A program made the translations under genes and the position numbers. The notes under the pieces were generated by a model. The model saw only the letters and a list, made by a program, of their open reading frames with translations. It was not told the DNA's origin and ran no database searches. A stretch of 64,000 nucleotides of DNA, from positions 26,794 to 90,793 of the forward strand of contig NZ_HE578950.1 of the NCBI RefSeq assembly GCF_000321045.1. Reading direction: 5' to 3'. Of the stretch, positions 34,227 to 43,935 are shown in pieces (the stretch's first letter is position 1; the number at the start of each line of letters is the position of its first letter). The DNA is from Phytobacter massiliensis JC163 (GTDB lineage Bacteria; Pseudomonadota; Gammaproteobacteria; Enterobacterales; Enterobacteriaceae).

Positions 34227-34934
34227 ATGCGTCATCCGGTTATTGTATTTACAGGCGGCGTGAAGGAGTACGCGGGCAGTCGGCCCAGCGCGATTGCAAA
34301 ATTACAGGTCGAAGGCGAACTCACCTTAACCGAGCGGGGGCTGGCGGGGGATAAGCAGGCCGAAAAGGTCATCCACGGCGGCCCGGATCGCGCGTTGTGC
34401 CACTATCCGCGCGAGCATTACGCGTACTGGATGCAGGTTCTGCCTGAGCAGGCCGGGCTGTTTTATGCTCCCGCTTTTGGTGAAAATCTCTCCACCGAAG
34501 GGCTGACCGAAAGAAACGTATTCATTGGCGATATCTTCCGCTGGGGCGAGACGCTGATTCAGGTCACGCAGCCGCGTTCTCCCTGCTTTAAGCTCAATTA
34601 CCATTTCCAGGTGGCGAATATGGCGGAAATTATGCAGGCAAGCGGGCGAGTCGGCTGGCTGTATCGGGTGATTGCCGGAGGAAAGGTCAATGCCTCGGAG
34701 CCGCTTGAACTGGCGTCGCGCAACAGTGACGTAAGCGTATTCGATGCCGCCGCCATCGCCTGGCACATGCCCTTCGATGACGATCAGTACCGTCGGCTGA
34801 TGTCGGCGGCAGGGCTGTCGGTAAGCTGGATGAGAACCATGCAAAAGCGGCGCGACAGCGGCAAAATTGAGAACAGTGCGCGCCGGTTATGGGGAAGCGC
34901 TACCCCTGCTCCTGACCAGCGAGCAGGGGAGTAA
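34227..34934 (+). CDS. yiiM: MOSC-domain protein YiiM
   Basis: A 235-aa MOSC protein (molybdenum-cofactor sulfurase C-terminal fold) with HGGPDRALCHYPREHYAYW, FGENLSTEGL and the conserved cysteine in QPRSPCFKLN. YiiM is a small molybdoenzyme that reduces N-hydroxylated bases such as 6-hydroxylaminopurine. It is about 11 residues longer than E. coli YiiM: after RRLWG it reads through a GC-rich hairpin (34907-34930) and stops at 34934, directly abutting the cpxA stop on the other strand. AGGAGGGAAG precedes ATG 34227. Confidence 0.95.
   Translation: MRHPVIVFTGGVKEYAGSRPSAIAKLQVEGELTLTERGLAGDKQAEKVIHGGPDRALCHYPREHYAYWMQVLPEQAGLFYAPAFGENLSTEGLTERNVFIGDIFRWGETLIQVTQPRSPCFKLNYHFQVANMAEIMQASGRVGWLYRVIAGGKVNASEPLELASRNSDVSVFDAAAIAWHMPFDDDQYRRLMSAAGLSVSWMRTMQKRRDSGKIENSARRLWGSATPAPDQRAGE
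34907..34930. terminator. Hairpin shared by yiiM and cpxA ends, inside the yiiM C-terminal extension
   Basis: CCCCTGCTC pairs with GAGCAGGGG around a short loop. It lacks a T run, and it is translated as the last residues of YiiM. Confidence 0.5.
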
Positions 34935-36308
34935 CTAGGCGCGTTTATATAACGGCAGCCAGAGGGTTAAGCGTAGCCCGCCAAGCGGGCTATCATCGGC
35001 TTTTACCCAGCCGCGGTGCTGCTGGATAGCGGTTTCGACAATCGCCAGCCCCAACCCGGTGCCGCCGGATTCACGATCGCGCGCCTCATCGGTGCGATAG
35101 AAGGGGCGGAAAATTTGCTCACGATCGTCAGCGCTGACGCCCGGGCCGTCATCGTCGACGTTGATGGTGATGCCGTCTTTATCGACCGAGAAGTTCACTT
35201 CGATTTTCGTGTGCGAATAGCGCAGCGCGTTACGGACGATGTTTTCCAGCGCGCTCTCCAGAGCGCTGGGGTTGCCATACAGCGGCCACGGCCCCGGCGG
35301 GAAATTCACCGTCAGCGATTTGCCCATCTGCTCCGCTTCGAAAGCGGCGTTATCCAGCACTTCATTCCATAACTGATTGGCTTTTACCGTCTCGCTGACC
35401 AGCGCGTTCTTCTGTTGGTTACGCGACATCACCAGCAGATCGTTGATCATGCTGTCCAGCCGCTGCGCTTCGGTTTCAATCCGCTCCAGCTCTTTGCTCT
35501 CGCCGCTGCGGCGCCGTAACAGAGCGGTGCCAAGCTGTAAACGCGTTAACGGCGTGCGCAGTTCGTGGGAGATGTCAGAAAGCAGGCGCTGCTGGGTGGT
35601 CATCATCCTTTCCAGCGCGGTGACCATCTGGTTAAAGCTGGCCCCGGCGGCGAGAAACTCCTGCGGCCCGGCCTCCAGTTCCGGATGCTGGCGCAGGTTG
35701 CCCTGGGCTACTTCATCCGCCGCGTTTTTCAGCTTGCGCGCCGGTTTCGCCAGGCTCCATGCCAGCCACAGCAATAGGGGAGAGCTGATAAGCATGGTGA
35801 CGATCAACAGCAGCAGTGGCCGGTCAAACAGCAGGTTGATAAAGTCCGACTGGGAGTTGCTGGCGGGGCGAATAAGATAGAGTTGATAATTATCCTCGCC
35901 ATCGCGCACGGAAAACGGCCCTACCAGCTCCACCCGACCATATTTCTTTTTCTGCGGGTGGTCGGAGTTATCCGCCTGGCCAATAAAGTTGCGGATGATC
36001 TGCATTTCACTGCGTTCAGCGCCAATAACGCGCCCTTCGCTGGTCACCAGCACCAGCCGCTGCCCCGGCGGCGCCCATTTATCAATGGCGCGAAAAAGCC
36101 GACGCCACCACATCAAATCATTGGGCGGGTCGTTTGCCAGCTCGGCTTCTACATGCTGCTCTATCATCACGCCCTGACGCTGCTCGCTATCAAGCAGCTC
36201 CGTCATCTGGCGTGAATCCAGTTTGGGCACCATTAAGACCAGCATCAGCACCAGAGCCAGCGTTAACCAGAAAATGGCGAAGATGCGGGCGGTCAGGCTT
36301 CCTATCAT
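34935..36308 (-). CDS. cpxA: Envelope-stress sensor histidine kinase CpxA
   Basis: A 457-aa (E. coli 457 aa) inner-membrane kinase/phosphatase. It has a TM segment at residues 8-29, a periplasmic sensor to about 163, a second TM (LLLIVTMLISSPLLLWLAW), a HAMP linker, and a HisKA motif DISHELRTPLTRLQ with the phospho-histidine at about 248. The ATPase boxes NALRYSH (N), DDGPGV (G1) and GGTGLGLAIV (G2) follow. It senses misfolded envelope protein and phosphorylates CpxR. The start overlaps the cpxR stop by 4 bp. Confidence 0.98.
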   Translation of the reverse strand: MIGSLTARIFAIFWLTLALVLMLVLMVPKLDSRQMTELLDSEQRQGVMIEQHVEAELANDPPNDLMWWRRLFRAIDKWAPPGQRLVLVTSEGRVIGAERSEMQIIRNFIGQADNSDHPQKKKYGRVELVGPFSVRDGEDNYQLYLIRPASNSQSDFINLLFDRPLLLLIVTMLISSPLLLWLAWSLAKPARKLKNAADEVAQGNLRQHPELEAGPQEFLAAGASFNQMVTALERMMTTQQRLLSDISHELRTPLTRLQLGTALLRRRSGESKELERIETEAQRLDSMINDLLVMSRNQQKNALVSETVKANQLWNEVLDNAAFEAEQMGKSLTVNFPPGPWPLYGNPSALESALENIVRNALRYSHTKIEVNFSVDKDGITINVDDDGPGVSADDREQIFRPFYRTDEARDRESGGTGLGLAIVETAIQQHRGWVKADDSPLGGLRLTLWLPLYKRA

Positions 36309-37003
36309 GAAGCGGACACCATCAAATAGCCCCGTCCACGTAAGGTTTTAAACCACGGATGGCCGTCTTTACGCTCCGGCAATTTACGGCGCAGGTTGGA
36401 AATATGCATATCGATGGCGCGGTCAAACGGCGTCAGGCGCTTACCCAGCACTTCCTGGCTAAGATGTTCTCGGGAAACCACCTGGCCTAAATGCTGCGCC
36501 AGCAGATAGAGCAGGGTAAATTCTGTACCGGTGAGCTCCAGCGACTGCCCGTCAAAGCTCGCCTCCTGACGGCCCGGATTGAGGCTGAGCGCGTCCACTT
36601 CCAGCGTTGGCGAGCCGTTATCGCTATTCTGCTGCTGTTCGCTCCAGTGCGAGCGGCGCAGAATGGCGCGAATGCGGGCCACCAGTTCGCGGTCGTTGAA
36701 GGGCTTCGGCAGATAGTCATCCGCCCCGAGTTCGAGGCCGAGCACGCGATCCAGTTCGCTGCCGCGCGCGGTTAACATAATAACGGGGGTCTGGTGCGTC
36801 TGGCGTAATTCTTTAAGCGTATCGATACCGTTTTTCTTCGGCATCATCACATCAAGTAAAAGTAAATCGATGCTGTCATCAAGCAGAGCGAGGGCCTGCT
36901 CCCCGTCATGGGCGACCAGCACGTTAAAACCTTCCATGTCGAGCAGTTCTTTCAACAGGGATGTAAGCTCTCGGTCATCATCTACTAAAAGGATTTTATT
37001 CAT
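36305..37003 (-). CDS. cpxR: Envelope-stress response regulator CpxR
   Basis: A 232-aa OmpR-type regulator (E. coli 232 aa). The receiver domain has DDDRE (acidic pocket) and the phospho-aspartate in LLLLDVMMPKKNG (Asp51). The C-terminal winged helix includes LTPFDRAIDMHISNLRRKLPE. It binds GTAAA-N5-GTAAA boxes, one of which lies in the intergenic region to cpxP. Confidence 0.98.
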   Translation of the reverse strand: MNKILLVDDDRELTSLLKELLDMEGFNVLVAHDGEQALALLDDSIDLLLLDVMMPKKNGIDTLKELRQTHQTPVIMLTARGSELDRVLGLELGADDYLPKPFNDRELVARIRAILRRSHWSEQQQNSDNGSPTLEVDALSLNPGRQEASFDGQSLELTGTEFTLLYLLAQHLGQVVSREHLSQEVLGKRLTPFDRAIDMHISNLRRKLPERKDGHPWFKTLRGRGYLMVSAS

Positions 37004-37058
37004 TGTTTAAATACCTCCGAGGCAGAAATTACGTCATCAAGAGTCGCTAATCCATGAC

Positions 37059-37073
37059 TTTACGTTGTTTTAC
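37059..37073 (-). promoter_or_regulatory. CpxR box between cpxR and cpxP
   Basis: TTTAC-GTTGT-TTTAC, i.e. GTAAA-ACAAC-GTAAA on the minus strand, a perfect tandem CpxR box with the normal 5-bp spacing. It serves cpxP and autoregulation of cpxRA. Confidence 0.9.
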
Positions 37074-37154
37074 ACCCCCTGACGCATGTTTGCAGCCTGA
37101 ATCGTAGACTGATTCTCGTTGATTCGCGATACAGAAAGTTTTTGGGAGCAAATG

Positions 37155-37646
37155 ATGCGCAAAGTTACCGCTGCCGTCATGGCCTCAACACTGGCGCTAA
37201 GTGCTTTTAGCCAGGCTGCTGAAGTCGTAACAGGCGATAACTGGCACCCGACTGAGGTTCTCGCGCACCGTACTGGCCAGAGCCATATGTTTGACGGCAT
37301 CCATTTAACTGAACAACAGCGTCAACAAATGCGAGATTTAATGCAGCAGGCGCGGCACGATCAGCCTCCTGTTAATGTTAGCGAAATGGAGACAATGCAT
37401 AGCCTTGTCACCGCAGAAAGTTTTGATGAAAGCGCTGTGCGCGCCCAGGCAGAAAAAATGGCGCAGGAGCAAATAAGTCGTCAGGTTGAGATGGCGAAAG
37501 TCCGCAACCAGATGTACCACCTGCTTACGCCTGAGCAGCAAGCGGTTTTACAGCAGAAACACCAGCAACGGATGGTTCAGCTGCGTGAAGTAGCGCAAAT
37601 GCAGCAAAGTTCGCCGTTGAAAATGTTAAGTCGTAGTAGTAACTAG
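37155..37646 (+). CDS. cpxP: Periplasmic Cpx inhibitor/chaperone CpxP
   Basis: A 163-aa periplasmic protein with a signal peptide ([21 protein letters not shown]) and two LTxxQ motifs ([18 protein letters not shown]) on its cap-like helical fold. It inhibits CpxA and delivers misfolded pilins to DegP. ATG 37155 is favoured over the adjacent ATG 37152 because GGGAG then lies 6 bp upstream and E. coli CpxP starts at this methionine. Its 3' UTR holds the CpxQ sRNA. Confidence 0.95.
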   Translation: MRKVTAAVMASTLALSAFSQAAEVVTGDNWHPTEVLAHRTGQSHMFDGIHLTEQQRQQMRDLMQQARHDQPPVNVSEMETMHSLVTAESFDESAVRAQAEKMAQEQISRQVEMAKVRNQMYHLLTPEQQAVLQQKHQQRMVQLREVAQMQQSSPLKMLSRSSN

Positions 37647-37667
37647 CGTTCCCAGTAATGAACCCTG

Positions 37668-37724
37668 TTTTCCTTGCCATAGACACCATCCCTGTCTTCC
37701 CCCACATGATGTGGGGGTTTTTTT
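37668..37724 (+). ncRNA. cpxQ: CpxQ small RNA (3'-UTR-derived from cpxP mRNA)
   Basis: The 57-nt stretch starting TTTTCCTTGCCATAGACACC and ending in a CCCCCACAT-GATGTGGGGG hairpin with seven T matches the CpxQ sRNA of Salmonella and E. coli. It is released from cpxP mRNA by RNase E and acts with Hfq to repress inner-membrane protein mRNAs. The hairpin also serves as the cpxP terminator. Confidence 0.88.
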
Positions 37725-37938
37725 GCCTGAATTTCGTAAAAATTTCTCTTCATTAGTCCGCTAAAACCCTACCCACTGAATTGGGCAAAATTTTGCGTAA
37801 TCGACCCGTATTCATCCAATAGAAATTTTGTTTCTTAATATTGATCGTAAACAAGACAATTAGTGACAAAATAACTATATACTATTGATAATTATAGCTT
37901 ATTTATTCACATGGATTATATTAAAAGGATTTACATTT

Positions 37939-38238
37939 ATGGCTAGTATGGTTTTTTGTCGGGGTTGTGGTAAAGAGATTCACGAAACCGCCCTTTCCTG
38001 CCCGCACTGTGGCGCTTCACAACGCGACGGCAGTTCAAAAAGCAGAATTTCAGCCGCGTTGTTAGCGTTCTTTTTAGGTGGGTTCGGGGCGCATAAGTTT
38101 TATTTAGGACGCGTGGGCCAGGGAATTGTGTACTTAATTTTCTTCTGGACCATGATTCCGGCGATCGTTGCGTTTGTTGAATTCATCCTGCTGCTGTGCA
38201 TGTCGGATGAAGACTTTGCGCGTAAATACGATAAATAA
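37939..38238 (+). CDS. TM2-domain membrane protein with N-terminal zinc ribbon
   Basis: A 99-aa protein with a CxxC-x12-CxxC zinc ribbon at 8-26 (CRGCGKEIHETALSCPHCG), a charged linker, and a TM2 domain of two helices (SAALLAFFLGGFGAHKFYLG, IVYLIFFWTMIPAIVAFVEF) ending MSDEDFARKYDK. Function of TM2 proteins in bacteria is unknown. ATG 37939 has AAAAGGA 8 bp upstream. It lies between cpxP and fieF, where E. coli K-12 has no gene, and its own promoter must be in the AT-rich 37725-37938 stretch. Confidence 0.85.
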   Translation: MASMVFCRGCGKEIHETALSCPHCGASQRDGSSKSRISAALLAFFLGGFGAHKFYLGRVGQGIVYLIFFWTMIPAIVAFVEFILLLCMSDEDFARKYDK

Positions 38239-38333
38239 GCGGGCGAGGGGAGGTTAACATTGCCAACGGAGCGTTTGTACTGCTGGTGGTGGTGAAAGAT
38301 AAGTCGCTCTTGTATAAACCCCTTACCCCTGCA

Positions 38334-38357
38334 CTGGCCCCACATAATGTGGGGCTT
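38334..38357 (+). terminator. Hairpin after the TM2 protein gene
   Basis: GCCCCACAT pairs with ATGTGGGGC around AA. No good T run follows. Confidence 0.5.
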
Positions 38358-38437
38358 CGTATTTAAACCCGCAGCCTGATTTTTCTTTTCTTTTATGGCC
38401 TTCGTTATACTACCCACAGTAGCCTGTGGGAGCCTTT

Positions 38438-39322
38438 ATGAATCAAACTTATGGAAAGCTGGTCAGCCGCGCGGCAATTGCTGCGACCATCATGGCCTCG
38501 TCATTATTACTCATTAAAATTTTTGCATGGTGGTACACCGGTTCGGTGAGTATCCTGGCGGCACTGGTGGATTCACTGGTGGATATCGCCGCGTCGCTCA
38601 CCAACCTGCTGGTGGTGCGTTACTCTCTGCAACCGGCTGATGATGAGCACACCTTCGGGCATGGCAAAGCGGAATCGCTGGCGGCGCTGGCGCAAAGTAT
38701 GTTTATTTCCGGCTCGGCGCTGTTTCTCTTTTTGACCGGTATCCAGCACCTGGCCAACCCGGAGCCGATGCGCGCGCCGGGAATTGGCGTGGTTGTTACC
38801 GTGATTGCGTTAATCTGTACTGTGATGCTGGTCACCTTTCAGCGCTGGGTGGTGCGAAAAACCCAGAGTCAGGCGGTGAGGGCAGATATGCTTCATTATC
38901 AGTCTGATGTTATGATGAACAGCGCTATTTTGATTGCGCTTGGGCTGTCGTGGTACGGCTGGCATCGTGCAGACGCACTATTTGCGCTAGGGATCGGCAG
39001 CTATATTTTGTACAGTGCCCTACGCATGGGCTATGAAGCGGTTCAGGCATTACTCGACCGCGCCCTGCCCGACGAGGAGCGCCAGGAGATTTTCGCGATT
39101 GTCACCTCCTGGCCCGGCGTAAGCGGCGCGCACGATCTTCGCACGCGGCAGTCAGGGCCGACCCGCTTTATTCAAATACATTTAGAAATGGATGATAACC
39201 TCCCGCTGGTTGAGGCGCATATAGTGGCCGAACATGTGGAGCAGGCCATTCTGCGCCGTTTCCCCGGCGCGGATGTCATCATCCATCAGGATCCCTGTTC
39301 AGTTGTACCTCAAGGACGATAA
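38438..39322 (+). CDS. fieF: Cation-efflux pump FieF (ferrous iron/zinc, CDF family)
   Basis: A 294-aa cation diffusion facilitator exporting Zn2+/Fe2+ in exchange for H+. Metal-site residues are Asp45/Asp49 in [14 protein letters not shown] and His153/Asp157 in [11 protein letters not shown]; the C-terminal cytoplasmic domain has [20 protein letters not shown]. It is about six residues shorter at the C-terminus than E. coli FieF (300 aa). ATG 38438 has GGGAG 6 bp upstream. Confidence 0.96.
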   Translation: MNQTYGKLVSRAAIAATIMASSLLLIKIFAWWYTGSVSILAALVDSLVDIAASLTNLLVVRYSLQPADDEHTFGHGKAESLAALAQSMFISGSALFLFLTGIQHLANPEPMRAPGIGVVVTVIALICTVMLVTFQRWVVRKTQSQAVRADMLHYQSDVMMNSAILIALGLSWYGWHRADALFALGIGSYILYSALRMGYEAVQALLDRALPDEERQEIFAIVTSWPGVSGAHDLRTRQSGPTRFIQIHLEMDDNLPLVEAHIVAEHVEQAILRRFPGADVIIHQDPCSVVPQGR

Positions 39323-39406
39323 GCGCGTAGAAGCTGTCGTAATCTGTTGTAAAAATAAGTGAGTCACGCCCGGTTTTGTGTATAAATTACCGCCACATGG
39401 GCTGAC

Positions 39407-39420
39407 CTGAATCAATTCAG
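39407..39420 (+). promoter_or_regulatory. Cra (FruR) operator upstream of pfkA
   Basis: CTGAATCAATTCAG is a perfect palindrome fitting the Cra consensus TGAATC-n-TTCA. E. coli pfkA is Cra-repressed. It lies 105 bp before the pfkA start. Confidence 0.75.
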
Positions 39421-39524
39421 CAATGGCGAATTGAGATAATAATTGCAGCATCGTTGTTAGCTCCCAATGGGAGCTGTTAAGGCCAAACAGAACATATTTT
39501 GCATTCCTAAGTTCAGAGGTAGTC

Positions 39525-40487
39525 ATGATTAAAAAAATCGGTGTGTTGACAAGCGGCGGTGATGCGCCGGGCATGAACGCGGCAATCCGTGGCGTGGTCC
39601 GTGCGGCATTGACAGAAGGTCTGGAAGTAGCGGGTATTTATGATGGTTATCTCGGCCTGTATGAAGACCGCATGATCCAACTCGACCGCTATAGCGTGTC
39701 GGACATGATTAACCGCGGCGGTACCTTCCTGGGCTCAGCCCGCTTCCCGGAATTCCGCGAAGAGCACGTCCGCGCCGTGGCTATTGAGAACATGAAGAAG
39801 CGTGGCATCGACGCGCTGGTTGTTATCGGCGGCGACGGCTCTTACATGGGTGCGAAGCGCCTGACCGAAATGGGTTTCCCCTGCATCGGCCTGCCGGGCA
39901 CTATCGATAACGACGTTGCCGGCACCGACTACACCATCGGCTTCTTCACTGCTCTGGATACCGTGGTAGAGGCGATTGACCGCCTGCGTGACACCTCCTC
40001 CTCCCACCAGCGTATCTCCATTGTGGAAGTGATGGGCCGTTACTGCGGCGACCTGACCCTGGCGGCGGCTATCGCAGGCGGCTGTGAGTTTATCGTACTG
40101 CCGGAAGTCGAATTCAGCCGTGAAGACCTGGTGGCAGAGATCAAAGCCGGTATAGCGAAAGGTAAAAAACACGCCATCGTGGCGATTACCGAGCATATCT
40201 GTGATATCGATGAGCTGGCGAGATATATTGAATCTGAAACGCAGCGTGAAACCCGTGCTACCGTACTGGGCCATATCCAGCGCGGCGGTTCGCCGGTTCC
40301 TTACGACCGCATTCTTGCTTCCCGTATGGGCGCATACGCCATTGAACTGCTGCTGCAGGGCCACGGCGGCCGTTGCGTAGGTATTCAGAACGAAAAACTG
40401 GTGCACCATGACATCATCGACGCTATCGAAAATATGAAGCGTCCGTTCAAAGGCGACTGGCTCGAGTGCGCTAAAAAACTGTATTAA
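39525..40487 (+). CDS. pfkA: ATP-dependent 6-phosphofructokinase I
   Basis: A 320-aa tetrameric glycolytic enzyme phosphorylating fructose-6-phosphate to fructose-1,6-bisphosphate. All normal motifs are present: [40 protein letters not shown] (catalytic Asp127), [11 protein letters not shown] and [15 protein letters not shown]. This is the housekeeping copy; compare the divergent paralogue at 2522. A strong terminator follows. Confidence 0.99.
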   Translation: MIKKIGVLTSGGDAPGMNAAIRGVVRAALTEGLEVAGIYDGYLGLYEDRMIQLDRYSVSDMINRGGTFLGSARFPEFREEHVRAVAIENMKKRGIDALVVIGGDGSYMGAKRLTEMGFPCIGLPGTIDNDVAGTDYTIGFFTALDTVVEAIDRLRDTSSSHQRISIVEVMGRYCGDLTLAAAIAGGCEFIVLPEVEFSREDLVAEIKAGIAKGKKHAIVAITEHICDIDELARYIESETQRETRATVLGHIQRGGSPVPYDRILASRMGAYAIELLLQGHGGRCVGIQNEKLVHHDIIDAIENMKRPFKGDWLECAKKLY

Positions 40488-40493
40488 TTTTAC

Positions 40494-40525
40494 TGCCTCT
40501 CTCCTGTCGGGAGAGGGGCATTTTT
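40494..40525 (+). terminator. Intrinsic terminator of pfkA
   Basis: TGCCTCTCTCC pairs with GGGAGAGGGGCA around TGTC, followed by TTTTT. Confidence 0.9.
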
Positions 40526-40636
40526 CTGCCTTTCGTTATTCCTGCCTGTTATAGCCAATCTTTTTTTATTCTTTAATGTTTGGACGCCTTTCTGGCACGC
40601 TTTGCTCATCACAACACAACATAAGAGATGCGGGCG

Positions 40637-41626
40637 ATGAACAAATGGGGCGTGGGACTAACTTTGCTGCTGGCTTCCGGCAGCGTGCTGGCGAAAGATA
40701 TTCAGCTTTTAAACGTGTCGTATGACCCGACCCGTGAGCTGTACGAGCAGTACAACAAAGCGTTCAGCGCGCACTGGAAGCAGGAGACCGGGGATAACGT
40801 TGTTATTCGCCAGTCGCACGGCGGCTCTGGTAAACAGGCGACCTCCGTTATCAACGGCATTGAGGCGGATGTGGTCACCCTGGCGCTGGCTTATGACGTG
40901 GATGCGATTGCCGAACGTGGCCGTATCGACAGAAACTGGATCAAGCGTCTGCCGGACAACTCCGCGCCTTATACCTCCACCATCGTCTTCCTGGTGCGCA
41001 AAGGAAACCCGAAACAGATTCACGACTGGAATGATTTAATCAAGCCAGGGGTGTCGGTCATTACGCCGAACCCGAAAAGCTCCGGCGGCGCGCGCTGGAA
41101 CTATCTGGCGGCCTGGGGCTACGCTCTGCATCAGAACGGCGGCGATCAGGCAAAAGCGCAGGAATTCGTCAAGGCGCTGTTTAAAAACGTAGAGGTGCTG
41201 GACTCCGGCGCGCGCGGCGCAACCAACACCTTTGTTGAGCGCGGCATTGGCGACGTGCTGATCGCCTGGGAAAACGAAGCGCTGCTGGCCACCAACGAAC
41301 TGGGTAAAGACAAGTTTGAGATCGTTACCCCAAGCGAGTCTATTCTCGCGGAACCCACCGTCTCCGTCGTGGATAAAGTGGTAGAGAAAAAAGGCACGCA
41401 AAAAGTCGCCGAAGCTTACCTGAACTATCTCTACACGCCGGAAGGGCAGGAAATTGCGGCGAAAAACTTCTACCGTCCGCGGGACAAAGCCGTTGCGGCG
41501 AAATATGAGAGCGAGTTCCCGAAGCTTAAGCTGTTCACTATCGACGATGTCTTCGGCGGCTGGACGAAAGCGCAAAAAGAGCACTTCTCTAACGGCGGCA
41601 CCTTCGACCAAATCAGTAAACGCTAA
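40637..41626 (+). CDS. sbp: Periplasmic sulfate-binding protein
   Basis: A 329-aa (E. coli 329 aa) periplasmic protein with signal peptide [19 protein letters not shown]. It captures sulfate for the CysTWA ABC importer; [20 protein letters not shown] and [20 protein letters not shown] are sulfate-binding loops. ATG 40637 matches E. coli; the in-frame ATG at 40628 would add three residues only. Confidence 0.97.
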   Translation: MNKWGVGLTLLLASGSVLAKDIQLLNVSYDPTRELYEQYNKAFSAHWKQETGDNVVIRQSHGGSGKQATSVINGIEADVVTLALAYDVDAIAERGRIDRNWIKRLPDNSAPYTSTIVFLVRKGNPKQIHDWNDLIKPGVSVITPNPKSSGGARWNYLAAWGYALHQNGGDQAKAQEFVKALFKNVEVLDSGARGATNTFVERGIGDVLIAWENEALLATNELGKDKFEIVTPSESILAEPTVSVVDKVVEKKGTQKVAEAYLNYLYTPEGQEIAAKNFYRPRDKAVAAKYESEFPKLKLFTIDDVFGGWTKAQKEHFSNGGTFDQISKR

Positions 41627-41638
41627 TCATCTGGCGAG

Positions 41639-41689
41639 GTAGCCCGGCTAAGCGCATCCGGGCATGTCGGGTGCGCTTAGCCGGGCTAC
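41639..41689. repeat. REP element between sbp and cdh
   Basis: GTAGCCCGGCTAAGCGCATC faces GTGCGCTTAGCCGGGCTAC, a long near-perfect palindrome just after the sbp stop. Confidence 0.85.
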
Positions 41690-41761
41690 TTCGTGCCGCT
41701 TTCATTTTATCCCTTTCCAACTCTGGGCTATGCTTCCTGTTCCCCCGGCAAGGAGCGAACA

Positions 41762-42517
41762 ATGAAGACAGCCCGTCTGATTTTACTCTCGCTGGCGGCC
41801 GCTGCGGTGTTAGCAGCCGCAGGCGGCGGTTACTGGTGGAACAGCAGCGAGCGGGATCGGCTTCGCCAGATTGTTCTTGATGAGTGTGTGCCAAATGAAC
41901 GGGATAACCAGGCGCCGGCCCCCTGTGCGCAGGTGAATCTCCGTAACGGCTATGCGCTGCTTAAAGATCGTAACGGGCCGCTGCAATATCTGCTGCTGCC
42001 CACCTGGCGCATCAACGGCATTGAGAGCCCGCTGTTGCTTAAACCGCAGACGGCCAATTTCTTCTGGCAGGCCTGGCAGTCGCGCAGCGTGTTGAGCAAG
42101 GCGCGAGGCGATGCGGTGCCCGATAATGCCATTGCGCTGACCATCAATTCGCGTACGGGCCGCACCCAGAACCATTTGCACATTCATATTTCCTGCCTGC
42201 GGCAAGAGGTACGCGCAAAACTGGATCAACAGGCATCGCGCATCAGCAGCCAGTGGCTTGCCTTTCCGGGCGGTCTTGCCGGGCATACCTGGCTGGCGCG
42301 CCGCGTTACCGGCGCGGAACTGGTACAGCGCAGCCCCTTTTTAATGCTGGCCGAAGAGGTTTCAGGCGCCCGTGAGCGCATGGGGCGCTATGCGCTGGCG
42401 CTGGCGCAGCAGACCGATGGCTCATTCGTACTGCTGGCAACGGAGCGTAACCTGCTAACGCTCAACCGGGGATACGCCGAATCGCTGCAGGATCATCAGT
42501 GCGCAATACTCAAATAG
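41762..42517 (+). CDS. cdh: CDP-diacylglycerol pyrophosphatase
   Basis: A 251-aa (E. coli 251 aa) inner-membrane-anchored enzyme splitting CDP-diacylglycerol into CMP and phosphatidate. It has one N-terminal TM/signal-anchor ([20 protein letters not shown]) and a HIT-like HxHxH motif NHLHIHISC near residue 140. ATG 41762 follows AAGGAG. The SLC13-like permease gene that follows is not present in E. coli K-12 but occurs beside cdh in Salmonella, as I recall. Confidence 0.95.
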   Translation: MKTARLILLSLAAAAVLAAAGGGYWWNSSERDRLRQIVLDECVPNERDNQAPAPCAQVNLRNGYALLKDRNGPLQYLLLPTWRINGIESPLLLKPQTANFFWQAWQSRSVLSKARGDAVPDNAIALTINSRTGRTQNHLHIHISCLRQEVRAKLDQQASRISSQWLAFPGGLAGHTWLARRVTGAELVQRSPFLMLAEEVSGARERMGRYALALAQQTDGSFVLLATERNLLTLNRGYAESLQDHQCAILK

Positions 42518-42590
42518 CCCCACCAGAATTGGCGTTTACGTGACCAGTCCGCCGCCGTAGACTTGCTGAAAATTTCTCCTGGAGACAGGT

Positions 42591-43895
42591 ATGTCGCTCT
42601 GGTTAACTCACCCGTTGTTTTTACCCGCCGTGATTATCGGCATCACCATTGTGCTGTGGGCGACGTCGCTGTTGCCGGAATTTATCACTGCGCTGCTCTT
42701 TTTCACGGCGGCGATGGTGGCGAAAATCGCGCCGGCGGAAGTCATCTTTGGCGGCTTTGCCTCTTCGGCTTTCTGGCTGGTGTTCAGCGGCTTTGTGCTG
42801 GGCGTCGCCATCCGTAAAACCGGGCTGGCGGACCGGGCGGCCAGAGCGCTTTCCGCCAGGCTTACCCATTCCTGGCCGCTGATGGTGGCGAGCGTGGTGC
42901 TGCTGACCTACGCGCTGGCGTTTGTCATGCCGTCCAATATGGGCCGTATCGCTCTGCTTATGCCCATTGTGGCGGCAATGGCGGGGCGCGCCGGGATTAA
43001 CGAAGGCACGCGCGCGTGGTACGGGCTGGCGCTGGCGGTCGGGTTTGGCACTTTTCAGCTATCGGCGACCATTCTGCCCGCTAACGTGCCTAACCTGGTG
43101 ATGAGCGGGGCGGCAGAAGGCTCATACGGCATTCATCTCAACTATGTGCCTTATCTGCTTTTACACACGCCGGTGCTTGGCATTCTGAAAGGGCTGATTC
43201 TGATTGGCCTTATCTGCTGGCTTTTTCCCGGTCGACCCCATGCGCCAAAGGATCTTACCCCGCCTGCTCCCATGAGCCGGGACGAAAAGCGCCTTGCCTG
43301 GCTGCTGGCGTTGGTGCTCATCATGTGGGTGAGCGAAAGCTGGCACGGCATCGGCCCGGCCTGGACGGGGCTGGCGGCATCGGTCGTGGTGATGCTGCCG
43401 CGTATCGGTTTTATCAGCGGCGATGAGTTTTCCAGCGGGGTAAATATCCGCACCTGCATTTATGTCGCGGGCATTCTGGGGCTGGCGATTACCGTGACCC
43501 AGACCGGGATTGGCGGCGCGGTGGGGGATGCGTTGCTGCACGTCATGCCGCTGGACCCGGCTAACCCCTTTACCAGCTTCCTGGCGCTGACGGGTATCAC
43601 CACGGCGCTCAATTTCATCATGACCGCAAACGGCGTACCGGCGCTCTATACCACCCTGGCCCAGAGCTTTTCGCAAGCCACCGGCTTTCCGCTGCTGAGC
43701 GTCATTATGATTCAGGTTTTGGGTTATTCGACGCCTCTGCTGCCGTATCAGGCGTCGCCGATTGTGGTTGCGATGGGGCTAGGGAAGGTGCCAGCTAAAG
43801 CGGGAATGCTGCTCTGTATTGCGCTGGCGCTGGCAACGTATCTGGTGCTGCTGCCGCTGGATTATCTCTGGTTTACCGTACTGGGGCGGTTGTAA
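42591..43895 (+). CDS. SLC13/DASS-like anion symporter family permease
   Basis: A 434-aa membrane protein with about 12 hydrophobic segments, resembling the divalent anion:Na+ symporter (SLC13/DASS, CitM/ArsB-like) superfamily: FVMPSNMGRIALLMPIV, ATILPANVPNLVMSGAAEG and TTALNFIMTANGVPALYTTL correspond to the paired substrate-loop motifs. Substrate unknown; dicarboxylates, sulfate-like anions or others are possible. A GGAGACAG site precedes ATG 42591. It is in line with cdh (73-bp gap) and convergent to glpK. Confidence 0.8.
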   Translation: MSLWLTHPLFLPAVIIGITIVLWATSLLPEFITALLFFTAAMVAKIAPAEVIFGGFASSAFWLVFSGFVLGVAIRKTGLADRAARALSARLTHSWPLMVASVVLLTYALAFVMPSNMGRIALLMPIVAAMAGRAGINEGTRAWYGLALAVGFGTFQLSATILPANVPNLVMSGAAEGSYGIHLNYVPYLLLHTPVLGILKGLILIGLICWLFPGRPHAPKDLTPPAPMSRDEKRLAWLLALVLIMWVSESWHGIGPAWTGLAASVVVMLPRIGFISGDEFSSGVNIRTCIYVAGILGLAITVTQTGIGGAVGDALLHVMPLDPANPFTSFLALTGITTALNFIMTANGVPALYTTLAQSFSQATGFPLLSVIMIQVLGYSTPLLPYQASPIVVAMGLGKVPAKAGMLLCIALALATYLVLLPLDYLWFTVLGRL

Positions 43896-43907
43896 ACGTA
43901 TAAGAAG

Positions 43908-43935
43908 TGCCCCTCTCCGTTCACGAAGAGGGGCA
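43908..43935. terminator. Shared hairpin between the SLC13-like gene and glpK
   Basis: TGCCCCTCT pairs with AGAGGGGCA around a 10-base loop. It lies in the 45-bp convergent gap where tpiA-glpX would be expected in relatives. No clear T run. Confidence 0.55.
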
